Assembly (NCBI RefSeq): GCF_010723575.1
Contig: NZ_BLKZ01000002.1
Location: 124,001 to 188,000 of the forward strand
DNA: 64,000 nt
Source of the DNA: Mycobacterium bourgelatii
GTDB lineage: Bacteria; Actinomycetota; Actinomycetes; Mycobacteriales; Mycobacteriaceae
Direction: 5' to 3'
The translations under genes and the position numbers were made by a program. The notes below the pieces were generated by a model. The model was not told where the DNA came from. It ran no database searches and worked only from the letters and a program-made list of their open reading frames with translations. Shown one piece after another: positions 35,931 to 44,079 of this stretch (position 1 is its first letter; each line of letters opens with the position of its first letter).

Positions 35931-36509
35931 TCAAACCCGCGGCCATGCCGCCAACGCTTCGGCATCGTCCGGCGGTTCCCCCACGTTCTCTACCAGGCGC
36001 GATAGCCGTCGGCGGCCGCTTATCCGCAGGGCGGGCCGGGCGCCGCGGGTGCCGATCAGGGTGGGTGCGATCCCCACCCGCATCAGAGCCGACGCCAGGG
36101 GGGAATGAGTGTCAGGTGCGTGCGGATCGAGACCAAGCAGATACCGGTCCGCCTCCGGGCTGCCGGCGGCCAGCGTCCACGCCCGCAGCTCGCGCGGCCC
36201 GGGCAGCCACCGCAGCGGGACCGTCTTGACGGCCCCGCGCGTCCACTCCGCGGCGACGCGGGACAAGGAGGGGTCCACGGCCGTCCGCACCAAAGGGGTC
36301 TGCTCGTCGGTGCGGGTGATCTCCGGCACCAAGCCAGCCTCGCGAATCATCTCGGCCAGCGCGGTCGCGCGCCACAACTCGTCCACCACGACCGAGATGC
36401 GGGCGCCCGAGCCAACCGTCACGATCTGACCGGAAGCCGCCAGCACCCCGGAGAGGTCCGCCACGGCGGGCGGAACCGACTCCGCGGCGAAGAAGGAAAG
36501 CTGGCTCAC
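35931..36509 (-). CDS. Conserved hypothetical protein (Rv3647c homologue)
   Basis: 192 residues from the GTG at 36509 (VSQLSFFAAES), which gives about the length of the M. tuberculosis protein; the frame extends seven codons further up. No known domain recognised. An Ala/Val/Leu-rich N-terminal half reads like an alpha/beta domain (GQIVTVGSGARISVVVDELWRA), with a basic GRRRLSRLVENVG near the end. No signal peptide or membrane helix. It sits between cspA and topA in the same orientation; functional link unknown. Confidence 0.75.
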   Translation of the reverse strand: MSQLSFFAAESVPPAVADLSGVLAASGQIVTVGSGARISVVVDELWRATALAEMIREAGLVPEITRTDEQTPLVRTAVDPSLSRVAAEWTRGAVKTVPLRWLPGPRELRAWTLAAGSPEADRYLLGLDPHAPDTHSPLASALMRVGIAPTLIGTRGARPALRISGRRRLSRLVENVGEPPDDAEALAAWPRV

Positions 36510-36652
36510 GCCACGACAGTAGGCCAGCATGTCAATCCCCGCCTTCAGGTTTCCGGCGCGCCGAGCCAGTCATGACCGCACCTTCCCTGGCGAGCAGGAA
36601 AAGTCCGCTGTTCCCGCGCGCCCCCCCGTGCCCCCGCGTGCCCCCAAAGAGA

Positions 36653-36681
36653 AATCCCCCCGATTGGTAACCGGGGGGATT
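36653..36681 (-). terminator. Intrinsic terminator after cspA
   Basis: AATCCCCCCG (36653-36662) and CGGGGGGATT (36672-36681) form a perfect 10-bp stem with a 9-base loop, 20 bases beyond the cspA stop. On the minus strand the hairpin is followed by TTCTCTTT, giving a moderately U-rich tail. Confidence 0.8.
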
Positions 36682-36701
36682 CCTTGGAGATACCGCTGCA
36701 A

Positions 36702-36905
36702 TCAGAGCGAGCGGACTCCGGTGGCCTGGGGGCCCTTAGGGCTGTGGCCGATTTCAAACTCGACCTTCTGGTTCTCTTCGAGGGTGCGGAAGCCCGAACC
36801 CTGGATCTCCGTGTAGTGGACAAAAACATCCGCGGAACCATCTTCGGGGGCGATGAAGCCGAACCCCTTCTCCGCGTTGAACCACTTCACAGTTCCCTGT
36901 GGCAT
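36702..36905 (-). CDS. cspA: CspA, cold-shock domain protein
   Basis: 67-residue single cold-shock (OB-fold) domain that binds single-stranded RNA/DNA. RNP1 is KGFGFIAP (13-20) and RNP2 DVFVHYTE (26-33); the start MPQGTVKWFNAEKG fixes the ATG at 36905. A purine-rich AAGGAAAGATCAGAAAG precedes it. The gene has its own terminator. The upstream 336 bases are shared with the divergent helicase gene and probably include a transcribed leader, as is common for cold-shock genes. Confidence 0.96.
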   Translation of the reverse strand: MPQGTVKWFNAEKGFGFIAPEDGSADVFVHYTEIQGSGFRTLEENQKVEFEIGHSPKGPQATGVRSL

Positions 36906-37241
36906 CTTTCTGATCTTTCCTTTTCTTCTGGGTGCGGGGCACCGCCTTTCGATGCCCCGGGCCCGTTGCGACCGCCATACCTGGCCGAGTCGCCGGAACT
37001 CACCCGACAGAAAACCTCGCAGGAACCGCGGCCGCAACGCCGATCCTGCGAAAGTTTGACACGAACACAGAAGCTACGACCGCACACAGTCAACCATGTT
37101 CGCCGCGTCGGCGACACCCTGTTGACCCGCGAGAGACGGGCAATTTACCCCGGCGTCACTTTGTTGACAGGCACGATGGTCCGAACCCCGCGATAGGGTC
37201 CCGACGATCCAAACACTGGGCCGTCCGGAGAATGGGGTGTC
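36906..37241. promoter_or_regulatory. Divergent promoter region between cspA and the helicase gene
   Basis: 336 bases without a credible gene. Minus-strand purine-rich tract at 36906-36930 is the cspA ribosome binding region. On the plus strand CGATAGGG at about 37191-37198 and TTGACA at about 37162-37168 could belong to a promoter for the helicase gene. No terminator or repeat seen. Confidence 0.4.
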
Positions 37242-39557
37242 ATGGCGAGTTTCGGCAGCGACCTGCTCGCCGCCGCGCTCGCCGGCACACCGCCAAGCGA
37301 ACTACCGTTGCGGCACGTCGCCGAGCTGCCGCCCCGCCTCGGCCGGTCCAGCGAGTGGCCGGACTGGGCCGAGCCCGACGTCATCCGCGCGTTCACCGAC
37401 CGAGGCATCAAATCACCGTGGTCACATCAGCGGGCCGCCGCCGAGCTGGCGCACTCCGGCCGCCATGTCGTGCTGAGCACCGGCACGGCCTCGGGCAAGT
37501 CGTTGGCCTATCAACTCCCCGTGCTCAACGCGTTGGCGACGGATCCGCGCGCACGCGTGCTGTACCTGTCGCCGACGAAAGCACTGGGACACGACCAGCT
37601 GCGCACCGCGCACGCCCTGACCGCGGCGGTGTCGCGGCTGGCTGACGTTGCGCCGACGGCCTACGACGGCGACAGCCCCACCGAGGTCCGCCGGTTCGCG
37701 CGCGAGCGATCCCGCTGGGTGTTCTCCAACCCCGACATGATTCACCTGTCGATATTGCGCAACCACCCGCGGTGGACCGTGCTGCTGCGCAATCTGCGGT
37801 TCGTGATCGTCGACGAATGCCACTACTACCGTGGCGTTTTCGGATCGAACGTCGCGATGGTGCTGCGCCGGTTGCTGCGGTTGTGCGCGCGCTACGGCGC
37901 CGCCCCCACCGTGATCTTCGCCAGCGCGACGACCGATTCCCCCGGCGAGACGGCGGCCGAACTGCTGGGTCAGCCCGTCGTGGAGATCACCGAGGACGGC
38001 TCCCCGCAGGGCGCCCGCACGGTGGCGCTGTGGGAGCCTGCCCTGCGCGACGATCTGGTGGGCGAAAATGGCGCCCCGGTGCGCCGGTCGGCTGGTGCCG
38101 AGGCGGCGCGGATCATGGCCGACCTGATCGTCGAGGGCGCGCAGACGCTGACGTTCGTTCGCTCCCGCCGTGCGGCGGAGCTGACGGCATTGGCCGCCCG
38201 GGCCCGGCTGGACGACATCGCCCCGGACCTGTCACCGCTGGTGGCCTCGTATCGGGCCGGTTACCTGTCCGAGGACCGCACCGCGTTGGAGCACGCGCTG
38301 GCCGACGGCCGACTGCGCGGTCTCGCCTCGACCAACGCGTTGGAATTGGGCGTGGACATCGCCGGGCTGGACGCCGTGGTGCTGGCGGGTTTTCCCGGGA
38401 CCGTGGCCTCGTTCTGGCAACAGGCCGGCCGCTCCGGCAGGCGCGGCCAGGGTGCGCTGGTGGTGATGGTGGCCCGCGACGATCCGCTGGACACCTATTT
38501 GGTGCACCATCCTGAGGCGCTGTTGGGCAAGCCGGTGGAGCGGGTGGTGATCGACCCGACCAACCCGTATATTCTCGGTCCGCAATTGCTCTGCGCCGCA
38601 ACGGAATTGCCGGTCGATGAAGCCGAGGTGCGGTCGCTGGACGCGGTCGACGTGGCCGAGGGTTTGGTGGACGACGGGCTTCTGCGCCGACGTTCCGGTA
38701 AGTACTTCCCGGCCCCCGGCGTGGAACCCCATGGTGCGGTGGACATCCGGGGATCTATCGGCGGACAGATCGTCATCGTCGAAGCCGAGACCGGGCGACT
38801 GCTGGGCAGTTGCGGCGCCGGGCAGGCCCCGGTGTCGGTGCATCCCGGCGCGGTTTACCTGCACCAGGGCGAGAGTTACGTCGTCGACTCGCTGGACCCC
38901 GAGGAAGGAATCGCGTTCGTCCACGCCGAGGATCCCGGCTACGCGACCTTCGCGCGCGAGATCACCGACATCGCGGTCACCGGAACCGGAGAGCGACTGA
39001 CGTTCGGCGCGGTGACGCTGGGGCTGGTGCCGGTGACCGTCACCCACCAGGTCATCGGCTATCTACGCCGCCGGCTCAACGGAGAGGTGATCGACTTCGT
39101 CGAATTGTCGATGCCCGAGCAGGTGCTGCCCACCATCGCGGTCATGTACACCGTCACGCCAGAAGCGTTGGCGACCAACGATATTGAACTGCCTCAGATA
39201 CCCGGCTCCCTGCATGCCGCCGAGCATGCGGCCATCGGCCTGCTGCCGTTGGTGGCCAGCTGCGACCGCGGGGACATTGGCGGACTGTCCACCGCGATCG
39301 GCCCGGACGGGCTACCCAGTGTCTTTGTCTACGACGGTCATCCGGGCGGCGCGGGCTTCGCCGAGCGCGGATTCCGCCAGGCGCGCATCTGGCTGGGCGC
39401 GACGGCCGCGGCCATCGAAGCGTGCGAGTGCCCGAGCGGGTGTCCATCGTGCGTGCAGTCCCCGAAATGCGGCAATGGCAATGACCCACTCGACAAGGCG
39501 GGTGCGGTGCGGGTGCTGCGACTGATGCTCGCCGAGCTGAGCTCCGGAACGCAGTGA
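37242..39557 (+). CDS. sftH: SftH-type superfamily 2 DNA helicase with C-terminal cysteine cluster (Rv3649 homologue)
   Basis: 771 residues, DEAH-type SF2 helicase. Walker A is STGTASGKSLAY (about 79-90), motif Ia LYLSPTKALGHDQL, motif II DECH, motif III SATT and motif VI QQAGRSGRRGQG. The C-terminal DUF1998-type domain carries a four-Cys zinc site (CECPSGCPSCVQSPKC) near residue 730. The M. smegmatis homologue SftH is a 3'-to-5' DNA translocase/helicase. It is the 'helicase' of the actinobacterial helicase/secretion neighbourhood; its usual Tad-like partners lie 7 kb further on, beyond two PE_PGRS genes. Confidence 0.94.
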   Translation: MASFGSDLLAAALAGTPPSELPLRHVAELPPRLGRSSEWPDWAEPDVIRAFTDRGIKSPWSHQRAAAELAHSGRHVVLSTGTASGKSLAYQLPVLNALATDPRARVLYLSPTKALGHDQLRTAHALTAAVSRLADVAPTAYDGDSPTEVRRFARERSRWVFSNPDMIHLSILRNHPRWTVLLRNLRFVIVDECHYYRGVFGSNVAMVLRRLLRLCARYGAAPTVIFASATTDSPGETAAELLGQPVVEITEDGSPQGARTVALWEPALRDDLVGENGAPVRRSAGAEAARIMADLIVEGAQTLTFVRSRRAAELTALAARARLDDIAPDLSPLVASYRAGYLSEDRTALEHALADGRLRGLASTNALELGVDIAGLDAVVLAGFPGTVASFWQQAGRSGRRGQGALVVMVARDDPLDTYLVHHPEALLGKPVERVVIDPTNPYILGPQLLCAATELPVDEAEVRSLDAVDVAEGLVDDGLLRRRSGKYFPAPGVEPHGAVDIRGSIGGQIVIVEAETGRLLGSCGAGQAPVSVHPGAVYLHQGESYVVDSLDPEEGIAFVHAEDPGYATFAREITDIAVTGTGERLTFGAVTLGLVPVTVTHQVIGYLRRRLNGEVIDFVELSMPEQVLPTIAVMYTVTPEALATNDIELPQIPGSLHAAEHAAIGLLPLVASCDRGDIGGLSTAIGPDGLPSVFVYDGHPGGAGFAERGFRQARIWLGATAAAIEACECPSGCPSCVQSPKCGNGNDPLDKAGAVRVLRLMLAELSSGTQ

Positions 39558-39718
39558 CGTCCGGCGACCGCCGGAAAAATCGTCGAGTCTGCCGCGCTAT
39601 GCACCCCGTGCAGAACTTGGGATCGGTAGACCCCTGGCACCCATACCGTGCGATTTGGCGGGGACTACCGGTGCCGACCACCCGGTAGCAGAAGTCATGG
39701 CTGCAGGGGAGATCTGAC

Positions 39719-42250
39719 ATGTCGTATCTAACAGCGGTTCCCGAAGCGCTGAGCGCAGCGGCTGCGAACTTGGCCGACATCGGTTCAAGCCTCAGCTCCG
39801 CGGCCGCCGCGGCGGCTGGCCCGACGACACAGCTGCTGGCTGCCGCCCAAGACGAGGTCTCTACCGCCATCGCCGCGATGTTTTCGGCCTACGGCCAGGG
39901 ATACCAAGCGTCCAGTGCGCAGGTGGCGTCCTTTCACGCCGAGTTCGTGCAGACGCTGAATTCAGCCGCGCAGGCCTATGGCATTACCGAAGCGAGCAGC
40001 GCCGGCCTGCTGGCGAGTCCCGCACAGGCCGTGCCGCAGGATTTGCTCGGCCTGATCAACGCACCCGTGGAAGCCCTCACCGGGCGCCCGCTCGTCGGCA
40101 ACGGCGCCGACGGGGCACCGGGCACCGGACAAGACGGCAAGCCCGGCGGGTGGCTGCTAGGCGACGGCGGCGCCGGCGGCTCAGGCAGCGCGGGAATGAA
40201 AGGCGGCAACGGCGGAGCGACCGGTCTGGTGGGCACCGGTGGCGCAGGTGGGGCCGGCGGCTCCAACACCCTGGGCGACGGCGGACCGGGCGGCGCCGGA
40301 GGGGCTGGCGGGCTGCTCTTGGGCAACGGCGGGCGCGGAGGCGTCGGCGGCGACGCGCCGCTCGGCGGGAACGGTGGGGCCGGCGGGGCCGGGGGTCCCG
40401 GCGGGCTGCTGGGTGCCGGCGGTGCCGGTGGCACTGGCGGACTAGCAGCGGTCGGTGCCGTCGGCGGCGTGGGCGGAGCGGGCGGAGCCGGAGGCACCGG
40501 CGGATTGCTCGGCGGCCTGGTCGGCGCTGGTGGCGGTAACGGCGGCGCCGGAGGCGGTGGCGGTAATGGTGGGGGCGCCGGCGGAGTCGGCGGCAATGCC
40601 GGCATGTTCGCCGGTCCGGGCGGCGATGGCGGGCAGGGTGGTGCAGCCGGGGCCTTCGGCAAGGGCGGCCCCGGAGGTGCTGGCGGCAACGCCGGCTTGA
40701 TGTTTGGTCCCGGGGGCGGGGGCGGAGCCGGTGGTAGCGCCTTCACCGATGCTGCTGGTGACGGTGGGCGCGGCGGCAACTCAGGGCTGTTCTTTTCCAG
40801 CGGAGGGGCCGGCGGGAGCGGCGGGACCGGTGTGACGGGCGGCGCAGGTGGTGCCGGCGGCGACGCGCTCTGGTTCGGCTCCGGTGGTGTCGGCGGGATC
40901 GGCGGAGGCGGACTCACCACCGGTGGAACCGGCGGAACCGGCGGGCAGGCCGGTCTGGTGTGGGGCAACGCCGGCGCCGGAGGAGCTGGCGGCCAAGCGA
41001 TTACGACCGGCGGCGCCGGAGGGGGCGGCGGGAAAGCCATGCTGTTCGGCACCGGCGGCAACGGCGGTAACGGCGGATTTGGCGCAACCATAGGGAGCAG
41101 CGGTACCGGCGGCGTCGGCGGTCCGCTGCAAGGCCTCTTCGATGCGATCAACGCACCCGTGCAGGCGCAGACCGGTCGTCCCTTGATCGGCAATGGCGCA
41201 AACGGGGCCGTCGGAACCGGTCAGAATGGCGCACCCGGCGGATGGTTGCTCGGCGACGGCGGAGCCGGCGGTTCGGGTGCACCGGGTCAGAACGGCGGGA
41301 CCGGCGGTGCCGCCGGGTTGTTCGGTTCGGGGGGCGCCGGCGGAGCGGGTGGCAGCACCACAACCGGTACCGCGGGAGCGGGCGGAGCCGGCGGTGCCGG
41401 CGGCATGCTGTCCGGCGCCGGGGGCGCGGGTGGTACGGGCGGATTCGCATCCGACACCGGCGGCACGGCCGGGGCCGGCGGCCGCGGCGGCGACGCGGGA
41501 TGGTGGGGCGCCGGTGGTGGCGGCGGCGCCGGCGGCCACGCGGCATTCGACCAATTCGCCGGGAACAACGGGATCGCCGGTCAGGGCGGGGCCGGCGGTA
41601 CCGGTGGGCTGCTGAGCGGCGCCGGCGGCCGCGGTGGAGCCGGCGGCATCGGCGACACCGCCGGCATCGGCGGGGCCGGGGGTAGCGCCGGCGGGCTGGC
41701 CGGTTCCGGAGGAGCAGGCGGAGCGGGCGGGTTCACCGGCATCTCCAACATCGCAGCGGACGGCGGGGCGGGCGGCAAGGCCGGCCTGCTGTTCGGCCTG
41801 GGCGGTGACGGCGGCGACGGAGGAGCCAACGCGTTCGGAGTCGGCGGCACCGGCGGGGCCGGAGGAGATGCGGGCCTGCTGAGCTGGAGCGGCGGAGTCG
41901 GCGGATATGGCGGCGCAAGTCTTATCACCGGCGGCGCCGGCGGCGCCGGTGGCGACGGCGGCTGGTTCGGCTTTGGCGGGGTCGGCGGGACCGGAGGCCT
42001 CGGCCTAAGCGACACCGGAGGCGCCGGTGGCGCCGGAGGCAAGGCCGGCCTCCTCGTCGGAATGGGCGGCGCGGGCGGCCCGGGCGGCGCCAGCAATGGC
42101 ACCGGCAGTTCCGGCGGTCCGGGCGGCAGCGCTTTCCTGATCGGCGTCGGCGGGAATGGCGGCAATGGCGGCCCCGGATCCCCCACGGCCGGCAGTCACG
42201 GACCCGGTGGCGCCGGCGGGCTCCTCTTCGGCGTCAACGGGCTGGGGTAG
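39719..42250 (+). CDS. PE_PGRS family protein with two PGRS modules
   Basis: 843 residues from the ATG at 39719, preceded by GGGGAG. PE domain 1-93 (MSYLTAVPEALSAAAANLAD...) with a YGITE secretion signal. LINAPVEALTGRPLVGNGADG near residue 110 opens the first PGRS block of GGxGGxGG repeats, and FDAINAPVQAQTGRPLIGNGANG near residue 473 opens a second block, so the glycine-rich domain is made of two tandem modules. It ends GGLLFGVNGLG. Presumed type VII substrate at the cell surface. It takes the place of PE33 (Rv3650) in M. tuberculosis. Confidence 0.92.
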   Translation: MSYLTAVPEALSAAAANLADIGSSLSSAAAAAAGPTTQLLAAAQDEVSTAIAAMFSAYGQGYQASSAQVASFHAEFVQTLNSAAQAYGITEASSAGLLASPAQAVPQDLLGLINAPVEALTGRPLVGNGADGAPGTGQDGKPGGWLLGDGGAGGSGSAGMKGGNGGATGLVGTGGAGGAGGSNTLGDGGPGGAGGAGGLLLGNGGRGGVGGDAPLGGNGGAGGAGGPGGLLGAGGAGGTGGLAAVGAVGGVGGAGGAGGTGGLLGGLVGAGGGNGGAGGGGGNGGGAGGVGGNAGMFAGPGGDGGQGGAAGAFGKGGPGGAGGNAGLMFGPGGGGGAGGSAFTDAAGDGGRGGNSGLFFSSGGAGGSGGTGVTGGAGGAGGDALWFGSGGVGGIGGGGLTTGGTGGTGGQAGLVWGNAGAGGAGGQAITTGGAGGGGGKAMLFGTGGNGGNGGFGATIGSSGTGGVGGPLQGLFDAINAPVQAQTGRPLIGNGANGAVGTGQNGAPGGWLLGDGGAGGSGAPGQNGGTGGAAGLFGSGGAGGAGGSTTTGTAGAGGAGGAGGMLSGAGGAGGTGGFASDTGGTAGAGGRGGDAGWWGAGGGGGAGGHAAFDQFAGNNGIAGQGGAGGTGGLLSGAGGRGGAGGIGDTAGIGGAGGSAGGLAGSGGAGGAGGFTGISNIAADGGAGGKAGLLFGLGGDGGDGGANAFGVGGTGGAGGDAGLLSWSGGVGGYGGASLITGGAGGAGGDGGWFGFGGVGGTGGLGLSDTGGAGGAGGKAGLLVGMGGAGGPGGASNGTGSSGGPGGSAFLIGVGGNGGNGGPGSPTAGSHGPGGAGGLLFGVNGLG

Positions 42251-42754
42251 TCAAACACTAACGAATGCGCTGACGCATGCAATGCGATGGCGCATGGGTT
42301 ACGCAAGCGTCAGTCGATACGGCTAAAGACGTTGCAAACAACGCCATTTGGATGCAAACGGAAGTCCGCTGGATGCCGCCCGACCCCTCGACGGCCGACT
42401 TCCACGGATTCGAATCGCGACACGCGATCGTTGAATATCTTCCTCACTGCTGAAGAAGCGGTGGACTTGTCAAGCAGATCGCGCAACGAACGACTGGACA
42501 GCGCAACCCGTTCGCAGCACCGGCAAGCGCGGGTGCAGCAGAAACCTACCTGGCTGACACTCGGTGTGCAATGCCTGAACACAAGAGTGCTCCTTTGCCG
42601 CACCACGCCGTGTTCGAGACGACAACATCTTCAAATTTGACGTTTCCGTCAAGCTTTGCGACGCCGTATGCACTGTCCTGCAACGGAATTACAGTGGAAA
42701 ACCGGTAATCGCCCCTCGGGTCCAAGGGTAGTTATACGCCAGTACACTTCGGCT
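42251..42754. other. Gene-free, lower-GC region before the Rv3651-like gene
   Basis: About 500 bases with clearly lower GC than the flanking PGRS DNA. It contains the tandem-like CTGACGCATGCAATGCGATGGCGCATGGG (segments GCATGCAATGCG and GCGATGGCGCATG) near 42270-42300. Open frames of around 100 codons exist on both strands but have no recognisable product or ribosome binding site. A possible promoter for the next gene lies near 42725-42750. Nothing else seen. Confidence 0.45.
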
Positions 42755-43792
42755 ATGACCCACGACTGGTTGCTCGTGGAGACGTTGGGGGACGAACCAG
42801 CAGTCGTAGCACAAGGGCGCCAACTGAAGAACCTCGTCCCGATCACAACGTTTTTGCGCCGCAGTCCCTACCTCGCGGCCGTCCGCACCGCGATCGCCGA
42901 GTCGATGGCAACTGGGCAGAGCCTCACCAGCATTACCCCCAAAGCCGATCGAATCATCCGTACCGAACCTGTGACGATGTCCGACGGTCGAATACACGGT
43001 GTCCATATCTGGATGGGGCCACCCAACGAGGAGCCGCCCGAGCGCCCCACCCCCGGTCCACTGAAGTGGGATCTGACCGTGGGGGTGGCCACCGACACCC
43101 GCGAGTCGTTGCTCAACAGCGGCAAGAATCCCGAAGTTGAGATCACCTACGGCAGAGCATTCGCCGAGGATCTGCCGTCACGCAAGCTCAACCCCAACGA
43201 GACCAAGGTCCTCGCCATGGCGGTCAAGGCATTGCCAGGACAAACACTATGCAGCACTTGGGATCTCACCGATTGGGAAGGGAACCCCATCCGCATCGGC
43301 TTCGCCGCGCGCAGCGCGCTGGAATCCGCACCGGACGGTCGTGATCACCTGATTGCGCGTGCCATGAACTGGCGGGCCGAGCACAAGGGTCCCGTCGTGA
43401 CGGTCGACGACTTGGCGCAGCGAATCCTCAATGGGCTGGCGCAAGCCGGAGTGCATCGGGCGCTGGTCGACCCAAACAACTGGACCCTGCTGAAGTGGCT
43501 CGACGAACCGTGCAACTTCTACGACTGGCGCGGCGGCGAAGGAAAACCGCGCGTGCATCCCGAGGACGAGCACGAAATGATCGCCATGACAAAGGAATTC
43601 GCCGATGGGGCGGCAGCGCGGGTATTGCGGCTACCCGGAAAGGACACCGACTGGGTGCCGGTGCATGTGACGGTCAATCGGGTGGAACTTGAGCCGGAGA
43701 CGTACGCAGCACTGCTCTCCCTGCGTCTCCCCACCGACCAGGAACTCGTCGCCGCCGGACTGCCGCAGTCGCCCGACAAGAGTAATGACTAG
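42755..43792 (+). CDS. Rv3651-like protein, possible PAS/GAF-related fold
   Basis: 345 residues from the ATG at 42755 (MTHDWLLVETLGDEPAVVAQGRQ), very close in length and sequence to M. tuberculosis Rv3651. No signal peptide or membrane segment. No enzyme motif recognised; the family was placed among multi-domain sensor-like folds by structural work as I recall, but I cannot confirm it from sequence. It lies between two PE_PGRS genes as Rv3651 does in M. tuberculosis, suggesting this intruding block is ancestral to slow growers. Confidence 0.85.
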   Translation: MTHDWLLVETLGDEPAVVAQGRQLKNLVPITTFLRRSPYLAAVRTAIAESMATGQSLTSITPKADRIIRTEPVTMSDGRIHGVHIWMGPPNEEPPERPTPGPLKWDLTVGVATDTRESLLNSGKNPEVEITYGRAFAEDLPSRKLNPNETKVLAMAVKALPGQTLCSTWDLTDWEGNPIRIGFAARSALESAPDGRDHLIARAMNWRAEHKGPVVTVDDLAQRILNGLAQAGVHRALVDPNNWTLLKWLDEPCNFYDWRGGEGKPRVHPEDEHEMIAMTKEFADGAAARVLRLPGKDTDWVPVHVTVNRVELEPETYAALLSLRLPTDQELVAAGLPQSPDKSND

Positions 43793-44079
43793 TGGTCATT
43801 ACGGCTGTGGGTCACCAAATGCCAAGGGCTGCAACACAGTCAAGCTAACGTAGCTGAGGACGTCACACGTCTTTTCTGGCATGTTGCGTGCCCTCCTCGT
43901 ACACCGCTGCGACCCGTGCGAGGAAAAGAGAGCCAATTTGCCAAAGTGCCAGAAAGACTTGCGCCAGCCGCGATAGCATGCTAACTGCGCCGAATTACCC
44001 GCCGGTGGTTGAGCCCCGGTCGTGGAGTATTTCCCCTGGCCCGGTTTGACGCATCAACCATCCGCGTGGGGAGATGCAA

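Noticed and set aside
39976..41193. Long minus-strand open frame opposite the first PE_PGRS gene on the plus strand (Pro-rich, ~400 codons)
   Set aside because: It is the mirror of GGC/GGN glycine codons (GCC-rich antisense gives Pro/Ala) and has no start context or family match.
40140..42240. Dense short repeats considered as a CRISPR array or satellite
   Set aside because: They are in-frame GGxGGx codon repeats of a PE_PGRS gene with no constant repeat/spacer pattern.
42287..42640. 117-codon plus-strand open frame after the first plus-strand PE_PGRS gene
   Set aside because: Cys/Arg-rich random-looking product without start signal; region is low GC.
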